Of a DNA stretch of 64,000 nt, positions 47,239 to 56,253 are shown in pieces. Positions within the stretch are counted from its first letter, which is position 1, and each line of letters opens with the position of its first letter. This DNA is from Saccharomonospora xinjiangensis XJ-54. GTDB taxonomy: Bacteria; Actinomycetota; Actinomycetes; Mycobacteriales; Pseudonocardiaceae. A program made the position numbers and the translations under genes. Under the pieces are notes generated by a model, which was given only the letters and a program-made list of their open reading frames with translations, was not told the DNA's origin and ran no database searches. The stretch lies in assembly GCF_000258175.1 (NCBI RefSeq), contig NZ_JH636049.1, positions 1,775,482 through 1,839,481 on the forward strand, given 5' to 3'.

Positions 47239-47274
47239 AGAGACCCGTCCCGATCCAGTCAGTTGCCGCCTGCT

Positions 47275-48900
47275 TCAGTTGCCGCTCTGTGATGCAGCCT
47301 GCCCGTCGGGTTCGATGACGGTGCCTGCTTGTTGATCCACAGGCACCGTGTCGTACGTCCGCTGAGCATCCTGCAGATTCAACGAAGGACCGGTAGGCAA
47401 CAGCTTGAGGATCGCCTCAGGTGCCGGGTCAAGTTTCGTCAGCCCGAGGCCCTGAGCGATGTCGCTGTTCGGGACGCCATAGCGCACTCCGCGATCGGAT
47501 ACGAGCTGGATACTGCCGCGCCCGAACGTGTCCTTCGTCGTCGCCGACTGCACCGCCGCCGCGAAGCCCGGCTGCATGTAAAAGTTGTCGATCTTCAGGT
47601 TGTCCGGGGATGGTGTGCCGATCTTCACGACTTGCGGACTACCGTCCTGGTTCTTCGGTGTAGGCAGAACACTCGCGATGTAGACGGACGTGAACGCGTC
47701 CCGTTGGGCGCCCTCACCCCTGATGTTCCAGCCCAGGCACGCCACCGGGTGCTGCATCGGGTCGAGGACCGTCGGAACGGTATCCGGATAATGCTCGACA
47801 TCAAGGTATCCCGCATCGCCCTCGTTGAGCTGCGGCATACCCTGCAGCACGTCAGGTGACACCGTCGAAGCGCCGCCGTCGTTGACGGCCTGGCTGTAGA
47901 GGATCATGTCCGCCACGGCCTGGGAGATTCGTTGCACGCCCCCCTGCAGCACGACGTAGAAGTTCGTGCTCTCGGTGAGTTCGGTCTTGAACACAGCGCC
48001 AACCCTGAGGTCGCCTGCATCGAAGTTCGCTTGTTGACCTGCGCCAGGGATCGTGGGCGGGTTGAGTGTGCCCACCGATGGGATCGCGTTGAGCAACCCG
48101 GTGGAAATCTTCCGCGTCAGGTTCTCGTTGATCTCCAGAGCGGAGACCACCTCGCTCTGCGTCAGATCCACCTCTGCCCGCACGGTATTGGCGTTCAGCT
48201 TGTTGGCATCGGTCTTCTGTCGATACACCAGGTAGTGCTTGCCGTCATCCGCGGACACCAGCAACGCCTGCTGCTCGGCAAGTTCGCGACCAAGGTTCTT
48301 CACCCCGGCCAGTACCGTGGTCTCCGTCACGGCCCGGTTCCGGGCCACCGGGTCGGTCAGCGAACGGTCCACGTTGATCTGGTCGCAAACACCCCAGTTC
48401 GTGGAGATCAGCTGGCTCTCGGATGGCAGCAGGTCAGGCCCTCCCGGGATACCCTGGAGACGTCCCTTGGGAATGTTCTTGAGCTGCTCGTCGGAGACGA
48501 CCTGCGGTGCGGCGACCGCAGCTGCCCCACCAGCTTGCCCGCTGCCCTGTCCTTCGCCCTGATTCTGCGACTGCGACATGAGGATCAGGCGTGCCGAGGC
48601 GAGATTGAACGTCGGGATGAGCTTCTTCGGGTTGCCCGCGACCACGTAGACGGTCCCGGACTCTTGTCCGATGACGATGCCGGAGTCCGGCGCTTTCGGG
48701 TCGGGTTTGAAGAAGCCGACGATGATGAATCCCAGCATGCCGAGACAGCTCAGCACCACGCCCACGATGGTCGCACGCGAGTGTGTGCGCATCGGGTCGT
48801 GCAGCATCACGGCGTCCTTGCGAACCAAGGCGGACTGCATGCGGCGCAGCACGAATTGGTATGCCTGGACTTGCGACTTTGTTGTCGGTGTTGACGGCAT
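47275..48900 (-). CDS. eccB: Type VII secretion protein EccB (ESX-4)
   Basis: 541 residues. The start MPSTPTTKSQVQAYQFVLRR is the EccB start, so ATG 48900 is chosen over an upstream frame. A cytoplasmic N-terminus (1-45) leads to one membrane helix ATIVGVVLSCLGMLGFIIVGFF (about 50-72). The large outer domain has repeats (GTVYVVAGNPKKLIPTFNLASARLIL) and two cysteines (WGVCDQ, VACLGW) that pair in the family. It caps the secretion pore on the outside. Divergent from eccE across 154 bp. Confidence 0.95.
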   Translation of the reverse strand: MPSTPTTKSQVQAYQFVLRRMQSALVRKDAVMLHDPMRTHSRATIVGVVLSCLGMLGFIIVGFFKPDPKAPDSGIVIGQESGTVYVVAGNPKKLIPTFNLASARLILMSQSQNQGEGQGSGQAGGAAAVAAPQVVSDEQLKNIPKGRLQGIPGGPDLLPSESQLISTNWGVCDQINVDRSLTDPVARNRAVTETTVLAGVKNLGRELAEQQALLVSADDGKHYLVYRQKTDANKLNANTVRAEVDLTQSEVVSALEINENLTRKISTGLLNAIPSVGTLNPPTIPGAGQQANFDAGDLRVGAVFKTELTESTNFYVVLQGGVQRISQAVADMILYSQAVNDGGASTVSPDVLQGMPQLNEGDAGYLDVEHYPDTVPTVLDPMQHPVACLGWNIRGEGAQRDAFTSVYIASVLPTPKNQDGSPQVVKIGTPSPDNLKIDNFYMQPGFAAAVQSATTKDTFGRGSIQLVSDRGVRYGVPNSDIAQGLGLTKLDPAPEAILKLLPTGPSLNLQDAQRTYDTVPVDQQAGTVIEPDGQAASQSGN

Positions 48901-49024
48901 TCTTGACCTACAGCTCTCCCACTCGCGGTACGGTTCCGCAGGATAGCCGTACGGGGACCGTTCGGTGTTGGTTTCTACCAACTCCGGTTAGTGTGCGACT
49001 CGCCGGGATCGGCTGTCAGCTCAG

Positions 49025-49054
49025 TTGCAGGCACAAGGGGAAGAGATCGAGCGG
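49025..49054 (+). promoter_or_regulatory. Translation start region of eccE
   Basis: Purine-rich AAGGGGAAGAGATCGAGCGG precedes ATG 49055. An in-frame TTG at 49025 would add ten residues, but the purine tract would then lie inside the gene. Confidence 0.4.
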
Positions 49055-50692
49055 ATGTCCGTCACCACTCCTCCACGTCCGCCAGGCCCACCGCAGGGGC
49101 CCCCGCCACCCTCAGGGCGGCCAGCGGGCCTACCGCAGCGGCCAGGGCGTCCAGGTGCACCCGGAGGCCCGGGGGGAGGCTCCGGTCCCCGTGGACCACA
49201 GGGCGCGCCTCCCGTACCCCCAGGCGGCCCCGGGCATCCTCGTGGCCCTCAGGTTTCCGGCGCTGGACGCGCCCCCGTTCGTCCCGGTGGACCCGGCGGA
49301 CCCGGTGGACCCGGCGGACCCGGCGGACCCGGCGGACCCGGCGGCCCAGGTGGACCCGGCGGCCCAGGTGGACCCGGCGGACCCGGTGGACCCGGCGGAC
49401 CCGGTGATTCGGCTGGCGTTCCACGGCCTCCTTCGTCGGAGCCAGCCCCGCGTGTTGCCCCTCCGGCCAGGCGCCGCATGTTCGGAGCGAACTTCGGCCC
49501 CGTGCCTGTCACCAACCTGGTGCTGCTGGAGTTAGGCCTCGCGATCGGACTCGTCCTCATCGCGATCGACGAATCCCTGCTCTACGTCGCCTTTGGCGTC
49601 GCGGGCGTCATGCTGATCCTGGCGTTCCTGCGTTGGGGTGGCCAGTGGTTCACCCAGTGGGCCGGTCTGACAGCTCGCTACGCGTTCAGGTCACACGATC
49701 GTGTGGTTGTCCCGCCTGCTCCCGCAAGCGTGGAAGCAATCGCGGCGCAGGACGACGACACCGTAATCGGACCAGACGACGCACGCGTCAGCCTCCTCCG
49801 GCTCGCCGTTCCCGATCTGGTCGTCGCCCAGGGGCGCGACCATGAGCACCAGGAGGTTGGATTCGCCTACCACGACGGCATCTGGACGGCTGTCCTCCTC
49901 GTGGAACCGACTCCCGCGTTGATCACCCAAGCAGGAGGAGCGCCGAGCCTGCCGCTGTCCGCGCTGGCTCCCTGCCTGGAAGACCGCGGTGTGGTGCTCG
50001 ACTCGATCCAGATGACGTGGCACTGCTACCCGGGCAGTGCGGCTCTGCCGGCTGACTCGCCTGCACTGGCTTCGTACATGGAAGTGCTGGGGCCGCTCCC
50101 CGCTGCCGCTCGCCGAACGACCTGGGTGTCTGTACGGCTCGATCCGAAGCGATGCCCGACCGCTGTGCGGGAACGTGGCGGCGGCGTCGTGGGTGCGCAC
50201 AGAGCCCTGATCGGTGCCCTCTCGCGAGTGCGCAACGCCATGGAGACGCATGGCGTTCCGACTCGCCCGCTGAGCCCCGATGAACTGCTACGTGCCGGCA
50301 TTTCGGCCGCAGAACTCACGGGCGTGGCAGGCTCCAGTACTCAGGTCCGGATGCAGGAGCGATGGACTGGTGTGACCACGGCAGGCATCGGCCACGCCAG
50401 CTACGCCATCACGAGCTGGCCGAAAGGCAAAATCAGCACGACTCTCAACGCCTTGACCAGTGTGCGTGCGCTGTCCTCCACTGTGGCGATGTCGATCTCG
50501 CCCTCGGACGAGGAGAACCGCATCGGTCTGCGAGGCGTGGTGCGTCTCAGCGCACGTAACCCGCGTGAGCTCGACGCAGGTGATCAGCGGCTCACGAGTG
50601 TCTCGGAGCGCATCGGAGTCACTTTGACGCCGCTGCGTGGCCGCCAGGCAGCCGGTTTCGCCGCCACACTGCCGTTGGGAGGAACCGCATGA
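49055..50692 (+). CDS. eccE: Type VII secretion protein EccE with Gly-Pro-rich N-terminus
   Basis: About 545 residues. The first 125 are almost entirely Gly and Pro, including 13 perfect GGP triplets (residues 78-116). Two membrane helices ([36 protein letters not shown], about 150-190) and the EccE core follow ([45 protein letters not shown]). EccE forms the outer rim of the ESX membrane complex. M. tuberculosis ESX-4 lacks eccE, so this locus has the fuller form. ATG 49055 is the likely start. The stop overlaps the next gene by four bases (ATGA). Confidence 0.85.
   Translation: MSVTTPPRPPGPPQGPPPPSGRPAGLPQRPGRPGAPGGPGGGSGPRGPQGAPPVPPGGPGHPRGPQVSGAGRAPVRPGGPGGPGGPGGPGGPGGPGGPGGPGGPGGPGGPGGPGGPGDSAGVPRPPSSEPAPRVAPPARRRMFGANFGPVPVTNLVLLELGLAIGLVLIAIDESLLYVAFGVAGVMLILAFLRWGGQWFTQWAGLTARYAFRSHDRVVVPPAPASVEAIAAQDDDTVIGPDDARVSLLRLAVPDLVVAQGRDHEHQEVGFAYHDGIWTAVLLVEPTPALITQAGGAPSLPLSALAPCLEDRGVVLDSIQMTWHCYPGSAALPADSPALASYMEVLGPLPAAARRTTWVSVRLDPKRCPTAVRERGGGVVGAHRALIGALSRVRNAMETHGVPTRPLSPDELLRAGISAAELTGVAGSSTQVRMQERWTGVTTAGIGHASYAITSWPKGKISTTLNALTSVRALSSTVAMSISPSDEENRIGLRGVVRLSARNPRELDAGDQRLTSVSERIGVTLTPLRGRQAAGFAATLPLGGTA
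49286..49402 (+). repeat. GGP triplet tract (13 units) in eccE
   Basis: 117 bp of imperfect 9-bp units (GGN GGN CCN) encode 13 Gly-Gly-Pro triplets. Likely variable in length between strains through slippage. Confidence 0.9.
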
Positions 50693-51411
50693 GCGCACGA
50701 GTTCACGACGCCAACAAGGCGATTGGTGTGTCGCCCGAATTCGTTGTCGATCCCGCGTTGCTCGACGCGATCAGTCCCTCTGGTGACCGGGGTGGCATCG
50801 TCCTCGGCTCGGGGCTGCAGGGTGAACCGTTGACGGTGTCGGCACTCCGTGCCGCGCCGACCAGGATTGTCCTCGTCGGAGGGCTGTATCTGTCGCGCCA
50901 GGTTGCTATGAGAGCGATGGCGGTCGGCGCGTGGGTTGTCGTCGCAACAGGACGTCCGACGGCCTGGCATGTGCTGTCGAATGCGGCCGGGCAACAACCG
51001 AATGGGCAGCCGTCGCCGCTGGTACAGATTCGTCGCCTCTCGCCGGTGGAGTTGCCGCGACCGTCCGAGGACGCCCCTCTGCTCGTCGTGCACGACGGTG
51101 GTCCCACACCGCAGGACCTGTTCCCGCCGAGGTCGCCGTGGCAGACAACCGTCTACGTGCTTCCGTATCTCCATCCTCAGGCCGGCGCGCTGGCCAACTC
51201 AGCAGATCTTGTTCTGATGCAACGGCTTCCCGCTGGGCAAGCTGAGCTTGCCGCTCGCATCTGGCGGCTTCCGCCGCAGATGATGCGGCAGCTGACCACG
51301 TTGAAAGATGACCAGGTCGTCGCACTCGGCCGAAACCTTTGGCGCCCCCTGAGACTGGTTACAACGCCGAAGGAACAACAGATCCTCGGCCCGATCCGTA
51401 GGGGCGACTGA
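50689..51411 (+). CDS. ESX-4-linked protein of unknown function, coupled to eccE
   Basis: 240 residues, soluble, no signal or membrane helix. Alternating hydrophobic strands and helices (TRIVLVGGLYLSRQVAMRAMAVGAWVVVATGRP, WQTTVYVLPYLHPQAG) suggest an alpha/beta fold without a P-loop. The C-terminal ARIWRLPPQMMRQLTTLKDDQVVALGRNLWRPLRLV looks like a conserved patch. The start overlaps the eccE stop (ATGA), so it is made with EccE and is likely a cytoplasmic accessory of the ESX-4 machine. I do not recognise the family. Confidence 0.7.
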   Translation: MSARVHDANKAIGVSPEFVVDPALLDAISPSGDRGGIVLGSGLQGEPLTVSALRAAPTRIVLVGGLYLSRQVAMRAMAVGAWVVVATGRPTAWHVLSNAAGQQPNGQPSPLVQIRRLSPVELPRPSEDAPLLVVHDGGPTPQDLFPPRSPWQTTVYVLPYLHPQAGALANSADLVLMQRLPAGQAELAARIWRLPPQMMRQLTTLKDDQVVALGRNLWRPLRLVTTPKEQQILGPIRRGD

Positions 51412-51420
51412 GGCACCCGG

Positions 51421-51468
51421 GTGCTCGGTGGTGCGCGTTTAGCGGGCAGAACGTGCACCACCGAGCAC
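51421..51468. terminator. Hairpin enclosing a palindromic element, end of the eccE operon
   Basis: GTGCTCGGTGGTGC (51421-51434) and GCACCACCGAGCAC (51455-51468) form a perfect 14-bp stem. The entire 20-bp element 23 is the loop. It begins 10 bp after the stop codon. Confidence 0.75.
51435..51454 (-). repeat. 20-bp palindromic element, copy 23 (in hairpin loop)
   Basis: GCGTTTAGCGGGCAGAACGT, placed exactly between the two arms of the terminator-like stem. Confidence 0.85.
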
Positions 51469-51609
51469 TTCCAAGGGGCCTGCCCCTGAGTACCCGGGGA
51501 TTCAAGCGGAATCGCTCAATCTGTGGATAGTCCACCTTCATCTTCATAAGCTGTGGACAACTTCGCCTTCGCCAAGATCGACATCTGTCGCACCAGCGAT
51601 GCTGGGCGC

Positions 51610-52575
51610 ATGACCACTGCCATCAACCTCAATGACGTTTTCCGCGGCTCGCTCGCCAGAGCCTACGGTTACGTGACCGCCGCAGAACTACGCGGACCAC
51701 GATTTCGACGGCTCTTCCAGGATGTGTACGTACCAGCACACCTCCCGGTAACGCATGAACTGCGTTGCCGTGCTGCAGCTCTCATCGTACCCAGGGAGGC
51801 AGTGTTGACCGGTAGGTCCGCAGCCACAGTACTGGGCGTCGAACTCGCGAAACCCTACGATCCTGTGGAGTTCGTCGTACCCGAGGCTCACCGCTTCGGC
51901 CCGATCCAGGGAATTCATGTACGCCGCACCAGTGTGAAGCCAAAGGAATCGCGTCCGTGGAACGGCATACGCATAGCAAGACCGCCACGAGTTGCCCTCG
52001 ATCTAGCCCTACGGCTTTCACCTCGTACCGTCGGCTGGGTTCGAAGGCTGCGTATTGCAGTGCCGGATCTCGATGCTTTCGTGCGCTCCGGCCGGGTGAC
52101 TGTCAAGCAGTTGCGACGCGCCTGGAGGGGACGCCGAAACCGCGGAATAAGGCTGGCTCGCGCCGCACTGTCGCTAACAGACTCGCGAGCCGAATCACTC
52201 CCCGAATCCGAGCTCAGGGTCGTACTCAGAGTCAGCGGATTCGACCCTGAGCCCCAATACTCGATAGTTCGAAACGGCCGCGAAGTCGCGCGCTTGGACC
52301 TCGCCCTGAAAGAAACACAAACGGCAATCGAATACGACGGACGATGGCATCGCACACGCAAGAATATTCGACGAGACAAAGCACGGAGGAGGCGACTCAT
52401 CGCCGAAGGCTGGACATTTGTCATCGTCACAGCAGAGAAGCTGGCAACTGACTACAAGAAGATCCTCGAAGAGGTGGAGCAAGCTCAATCTCGCCGAGCA
52501 TCTCCCGATCCTTCCAGACGACGCATGTCTCGAGTCTTTTCAGCGCGCCGTGCAAGCTCGTCGTCGGGCGGGTAA
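51610..52575 (+). CDS. AbiEi-like/DUF559-type protein
   Basis: 321 residues. The N-terminal part ([32 protein letters not shown]...[28 protein letters not shown]) resembles AbiEi-type antitoxin/regulator domains. The C-terminal part ([51 protein letters not shown]) resembles the DUF559/Vsr endonuclease-like fold with its E, D and Q/E acids. Such two-domain proteins are common in actinobacteria and unproven in function. It runs 91 bp past the truA stop on the opposite strand, so its Ser/Arg-rich tail is antisense truA. Base use is less GC-biased at third positions than its neighbours, suggesting transfer. Confidence 0.65.
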   Translation: MTTAINLNDVFRGSLARAYGYVTAAELRGPRFRRLFQDVYVPAHLPVTHELRCRAAALIVPREAVLTGRSAATVLGVELAKPYDPVEFVVPEAHRFGPIQGIHVRRTSVKPKESRPWNGIRIARPPRVALDLALRLSPRTVGWVRRLRIAVPDLDAFVRSGRVTVKQLRRAWRGRRNRGIRLARAALSLTDSRAESLPESELRVVLRVSGFDPEPQYSIVRNGREVARLDLALKETQTAIEYDGRWHRTRKNIRRDKARRRRLIAEGWTFVIVTAEKLATDYKKILEEVEQAQSRRASPDPSRRRMSRVFSARRASSSSGG

Positions 52576-53336
52576 TCAACCCTTACGAGGGTCAGGCCGT
52601 GCGCCGGCGCGACAACACTACTCCGTTCACGCTTGCGCAACAATTCTTCAGGCCAACTCGCTGGGCGTCGCCCGTCACCTACCCAGAGGAGGGCACCGAC
52701 CAAACTTCGAACCATGGAATGGCAGAATGCGTCCGCCGCAACCGCAAGTTGAAGTTCGTGCGTGCCGACTCTCTCCCACCGCAACTCAAGGAGATATCGG
52801 ATTGTGGTTGCGCCTTCTCTCTGCTTGCAGAAGGCAGCGAAGTCGTGGAGCCCCAATAGAGACGATGCGGCCTCGTTCATCGCAGCGACGGAGAGCGGTC
52901 GAGGCCATGCCAACATGTCTCGTCTACGAAGCGGACTAACACCCCAAGGAGCATCCGACACCTTGTACGTGTAGTGACGTTTCGCGGCCGAAAAGCGAGC
53001 GTCGAACCCTTCAGGCGCACGGCTGAGCCTCAGCACTCGTATATCTGGTGGCAGAAGACGGTTCAGCCGGTGACGAGCCCTGTCAAGATCAGGCAAGCCG
53101 TCCGACGAGATCGCCACCGCCTGAGAGCGTCTTTCGCGGGCGAAACGCGCTACATCGACGTGGGCGACCTGGCCCTCTGCATGGACGCCGGCATCGGTCC
53201 TGCCTGCCACCACCACTGAGCCCGCTAAAGACGCCCCCGGGGGTTGCTTTCGGAGCGCGTCTTCGAGAACTCCTTGGACCGTGCGGCGTCCTGGTTGGCG
53301 TGCCCAGCCCGAAAAATCCGTGCCGTCGTAGCTCAA
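52485..53336 (-). CDS. truA: tRNA pseudouridine(38-40) synthase TruA
   Basis: 283 residues from the TTG at 53336. The catalytic Asp is in [16 protein letters not shown]. Other conserved motifs are [23 protein letters not shown] and [11 protein letters not shown]. The conserved first strand ([11 protein letters not shown]) lies partly upstream of the TTG, and no ATG or GTG exists in frame back to 53400. The real start may be the CTG at 53348 or an atypical codon. Two palindromic elements are read in frame (ARFARER, SLAGS); the first lies in a stretch longer than usual for TruA. The 5' end lies just past the rplQ terminator, and the 3' end overlaps the DUF559 gene by 91 bp. Confidence 0.9.
   Translation of the reverse strand: MSYDGTDFSGWARQPGRRTVQGVLEDALRKQPPGASLAGSVVVAGRTDAGVHAEGQVAHVDVARFARERRSQAVAISSDGLPDLDRARHRLNRLLPPDIRVLRLSRAPEGFDARFSAAKRHYTYKVSDAPWGVSPLRRRDMLAWPRPLSVAAMNEAASSLLGLHDFAAFCKQREGATTIRYLLELRWERVGTHELQLAVAADAFCHSMVRSLVGALLWVGDGRRPASWPEELLRKRERSSVVAPAHGLTLVRVDYPPDDELARRAEKTRDMRRLEGSGDARRD
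53129..53148 (-). repeat. 20-bp palindromic element, copy 24 (in truA)
   Basis: GTCTTTCGCGGGCGAAACGC, in frame in truA, encoding ARFARER in an insertion-like loop. Confidence 0.75.
53213..53232 (+). repeat. Degenerate palindromic element, copy 25 (in truA)
   Basis: The right half AGCCCGCTAAA is kept and the left half has decayed. In frame in truA (SLAGS). Confidence 0.45.
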
Positions 53337-53351
53337 ATCGATACGCAGACG

Positions 53352-53390
53352 AGCGAGCCCGCCTTCCCCGGTGGGAACGGCGGGCTCGCT
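53352..53390. terminator. Terminator of the rpsM-rplQ operon
   Basis: AGCGAGCCCGCC (53352-53363) pairs with GGCGGGCTCGCT (53379-53390), with an inner TTCCC/GGGAA stem. It lies between rplQ and truA and overlaps the upstream region of truA. Confidence 0.8.
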
Positions 53391-53407
53391 GCGAGAACTC
53401 GTCTCGG

Positions 53408-53971
53408 TCAGGACTCGTCCTTCTTGTCCGTGCCCTCGGCGGGCTCGTCCGCGGCGTCCTTGGTGGCCGACTCAGGAGCCTCAGCGTCCTGGTCGGTGGT
53501 GACGTCGGCCTCGTCCGCCTTCTCCTCCACCTTCGACTCCTCGGCAGGAGTCTCGGCAGCGGAGTCCTTGGCGAACTTCGTCTTCCTGGCCGCCTCGGCT
53601 TCCGCGGTGACAGTCTTCTCCGACACCAACTCGATGACCGCCATCTGGGCATTGTCGCCCTTACGCGGCAGCGTCTTGGTGATCCGGACGTAACCGCCGT
53701 TGCGGTCAACGAAGAAAGGCCCGATCTCGGCCATCAACTTGTGCACGACATCCTTGTTACGGATGACCCGCATGATCTGACGCCGATTGTGCAGATCACC
53801 CTTCTTGGCCTTGGTGATCAGCTTCTCGGCGAGTGGGCGCACTCGCTTGGCCTTCGCCTCAGTCGTCGTGATCTTGCCGTGCTCGAACAACGACGTCGCC
53901 AGGTTTGCCAAAATCAACCGCTCGTGCGCAGGCGATCCGCCGAGACGGGGTCCCTTGGTCGGGGTGGGCAT
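53408..53971 (-). CDS. rplQ: 50S ribosomal protein L17 (bL17)
   Basis: 187 residues: [52 protein letters not shown] and [25 protein letters not shown] are the L17 core (1-120). A tail of about 65 residues, very rich in Glu, Asp, Ala and Lys ([13 protein letters not shown]...), is an actinobacterial extension. It follows rpoA by 37 bp and ends before a strong terminator. Confidence 0.97.
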   Translation of the reverse strand: MPTPTKGPRLGGSPAHERLILANLATSLFEHGKITTTEAKAKRVRPLAEKLITKAKKGDLHNRRQIMRVIRNKDVVHKLMAEIGPFFVDRNGGYVRITKTLPRKGDNAQMAVIELVSEKTVTAEAEAARKTKFAKDSAAETPAEESKVEEKADEADVTTDQDAEAPESATKDAADEPAEGTDKKDES

Positions 53972-54008
53972 CGGTTCTCCTCGTTCAGCTTCGCAGCCGC
54001 AAGGTCAC

Positions 54009-55082
54009 TTACAGCTGCTCCGTCTCTGCGTAGTCCTGGCCGTCGTCGTGGCCAGTGTCCGGAAGGCCCGGCGACGGCGTCTCCGCGCCCCAGGTCTCGC
54101 CACCGCTCTCGTACGTGGAAGCGGCGGCGGTGGGGTCGAATCCGGGCGGGCTGTCCTTCAGGGTCAAGCCGAGGCCGACGAGCTTCATCTTCACCTCGTC
54201 GATCGACTTCGCCCCGAAGTTGCGGATGTCGAGCAGGTCCGCCTCGCTGCGCGAAACCAGCTCGCCGACCGTGTGAATTCCCTCGCGCTTCAAGCAGTTG
54301 TACGAACGCACCGTGAGGTCCAGGTCCTCGATCGGCATCGCGTAGGCGGCGATGGTGTCCGCCTCCTGCGGCGACGGTCCGATCTCGATGCCCTCCGCAT
54401 CGACATTTAGCTCACGCGCGAGCCCGAACAGCTCGACCAACGTCTTGCCCGCCGAGGCGACAGCGTCCCTCGGCGTGATCGACGGCTTGGTCTCGACGTC
54501 GATGACGAGCTTGTCGAAGTCCGTGCGCTGCTCGACACGCGTGGCCTCGACCTTGTAGGTCACCTTCAGCACCGGCGAGTAGATCGAGTCGATGGGAATA
54601 CGACCGATCTCGGCCCCGGCCTGCTTGTTCTGGAGCGCGGGAACGTAACCGCGGCCGCGTTCGACGACGAGCTCGATCTCGAGCTTGCCCTTGCCGTTCA
54701 GCGACGCGATGTGCAGATCCGGATTGTGCACGGTGACGCCGGACGGCGGCACGATGTCGGCCGCGGTGACCTCACCGGGGCCCTGCTTGCGCAGGTACAT
54801 CGTGACGGGCTCGTCCTCCTCGGAGGAGACGACGAGTTCCTTGAGGTTCAGGATGATCTCGGTGACGTCTTCCTTCACCCCTGGCACGGTGGTGAACTCG
54901 TGCAACACGCCATCGATGCGGATGCTCGTGACCGCGGCACCCGGGATCGACGACAGCAACGTCCGCCGGAGCGAGTTGCCCAGGGTGTAACCGAAGCCGG
55001 GTTCGAGCGGTTCGATGGTGAACCGCGAGCGTGTCTCGTTGACCGTCTCCTCGCTGAGAGCCGGCCGCTGGGAAATCAGCAC
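54009..55082 (-). CDS. rpoA: RNA polymerase subunit alpha
   Basis: 357 residues. The N-terminal dimerisation domain has [35 protein letters not shown], and the C-terminal DNA-binding domain has [44 protein letters not shown]. The start is the GTG at 55082; the ORF can be extended to 55115, but [12 protein letters not shown] is the conserved start. An acidic tail of about 45 residues ends the protein. Between rpsD and rplQ as expected. Confidence 0.97.
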   Translation of the reverse strand: MLISQRPALSEETVNETRSRFTIEPLEPGFGYTLGNSLRRTLLSSIPGAAVTSIRIDGVLHEFTTVPGVKEDVTEIILNLKELVVSSEEDEPVTMYLRKQGPGEVTAADIVPPSGVTVHNPDLHIASLNGKGKLEIELVVERGRGYVPALQNKQAGAEIGRIPIDSIYSPVLKVTYKVEATRVEQRTDFDKLVIDVETKPSITPRDAVASAGKTLVELFGLARELNVDAEGIEIGPSPQEADTIAAYAMPIEDLDLTVRSYNCLKREGIHTVGELVSRSEADLLDIRNFGAKSIDEVKMKLVGLGLTLKDSPPGFDPTAAASTYESGGETWGAETPSPGLPDTGHDDGQDYAETEQL

Positions 55083-55197
55083 TGTCCTTCTTCCTTTCCT
55101 GCCGACGCCCGCCATATGACGTCGAAAGGTGTGGCGTAGCGGCGGCGCGCTCGGGGCGCCGCCGCGTGCCCGCCCCCGGCCACGACCGGGTGCGGAT

Positions 55198-55806
55198 TCA
55201 CTTCTTCGAGTAGTACTCGACGATCAGCTGTTCCTGGATCGGAACCTCGATCTGAGCCCGTTCCGGAAGCTGGTGCACCAGGATTCGCAGGTTCGAAGGC
55301 ACGACCTGAAGCCACGCGGGCATGGGCCGCTCACCCAGTGCTTCCTTGGCTGCCACGAACGGCAGAGTCTTCAGCGACTTGGGACGCACGTCGATGATGT
55401 CGAACTTCGACACCCGGTAGCTGGGGATGTTTACCTTCTCGCCGTTGACGAGGAAGTGACCGTGGCTGACGAGCTGGCGGGCCTGACGGCGCGTGCGCGC
55501 CAGCCCTGCGCGGTACACCACGTTGTCCAGCCTGGACTCGAGGAGCTGCAGCAGGTTCTCACCGGTCTTACCAGTGCGCCGCGCGGCTTCCTCGTAGTAA
55601 CGCCGGAACTGGCGTTCGAGGATGCCGTACGTGTAACGGGCCTTCTGCTTCTCCTGCAGCTGCAGCAGGTATTCGCTCTCCTTGATCCGGCCACGGCCGT
55701 GCTGGCCGGGCGGATAGGGGCGACGTTCGAAAGCCTTGTCGTTGCCAACGAGGTCAACCTTGAGCCGACGCGAGATTCGGGTCGCGGGGCCGGTGTATCG
55801 AGCCAT
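55198..55806 (-). CDS. rpsD: 30S ribosomal protein S4 (uS4), zinc-free form
   Basis: 202 residues: [36 protein letters not shown]..., with the S4 RNA-binding domain [41 protein letters not shown]. It lacks the N-terminal zinc cysteines of the C+ paralogue. It binds 16S rRNA and starts 30S assembly. Confidence 0.97.
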   Translation of the reverse strand: MARYTGPATRISRRLKVDLVGNDKAFERRPYPPGQHGRGRIKESEYLLQLQEKQKARYTYGILERQFRRYYEEAARRTGKTGENLLQLLESRLDNVVYRAGLARTRRQARQLVSHGHFLVNGEKVNIPSYRVSKFDIIDVRPKSLKTLPFVAAKEALGERPMPAWLQVVPSNLRILVHQLPERAQIEVPIQEQLIVEYYSKK

Positions 55807-55829
55807 GTGTCCTTACTCCTCCCCGTTCC

Positions 55830-56234
55830 TCAGACCCGGCGCCGCTTCGGGGGGCGGCAGCCGTTGTGCGGCTGCGGGGTCACGTCCTGGATGGTGCCGA
55901 CCTCAAGACCGGCTGCCTGCAGCGATCGGATCGCGGTCTCGCGACCCGAGCCCGGGCCCTTGACGAACACATCGACCTTCTTCATACCGTGTTCGGCGGC
56001 CTTGCGGGCGGCGTTCTCGGCAGCCATCTGAGCGGCGAAGGGCGTGGACTTCCGAGAGCCCTTGAAGCCGACGTGGCCCGAGGAAGCCCACGAGATCACC
56101 GCGCCGCTGGGGTCGGTGATCGAGACGATGGTGTTGTTGAACGTGCTCTTGATGTGGGCGTGCCCGTGAACGACGTTCTTCTTTTCCTTACGCCGGACCT
56201 TCTTGGTCCCCGACGTACGAGACTTCGGTGGCAT
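55830..56234 (-). CDS. rpsK: 30S ribosomal protein S11 (uS11)
   Basis: 134 residues with [47 protein letters not shown] and the C-terminal [16 protein letters not shown], the S11 hallmarks. The start is the ATG at 56234, with GAGGAG upstream. A small ORF lies between it and rpsM, which is unusual. Confidence 0.97.
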   Translation of the reverse strand: MPPKSRTSGTKKVRRKEKKNVVHGHAHIKSTFNNTIVSITDPSGAVISWASSGHVGFKGSRKSTPFAAQMAAENAARKAAEHGMKKVDVFVKGPGSGRETAIRSLQAAGLEVGTIQDVTPQPHNGCRPPKRRRV

Positions 56235-56253
56235 GGTCGGGTGTTTCTCCTCG

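Larger units (their letters stand above)
46910..47274. other. Convergent intergenic region mycP-eccB
   Basis: 365 bp with no gene. It contains element copies 20, 21 and 22 and a large hairpin at 47193-47238. This is the densest intergenic cluster of the element in the window. Confidence 0.7.

Noticed and set aside
49286..49402. Regular repeats in eccE considered as a CRISPR-like array
   Set aside because: Units are 9 bp, in frame and without spacers; they encode Gly-Gly-Pro.
52978..52998. ACGTTTCGCGGCCGAAAAGCG, similar to the palindromic element
   Set aside because: It encodes the conserved TruA motif RFSAAKRHY, so the sequence is explained by the protein, and its core is GCGGCC instead of GCGGGC.
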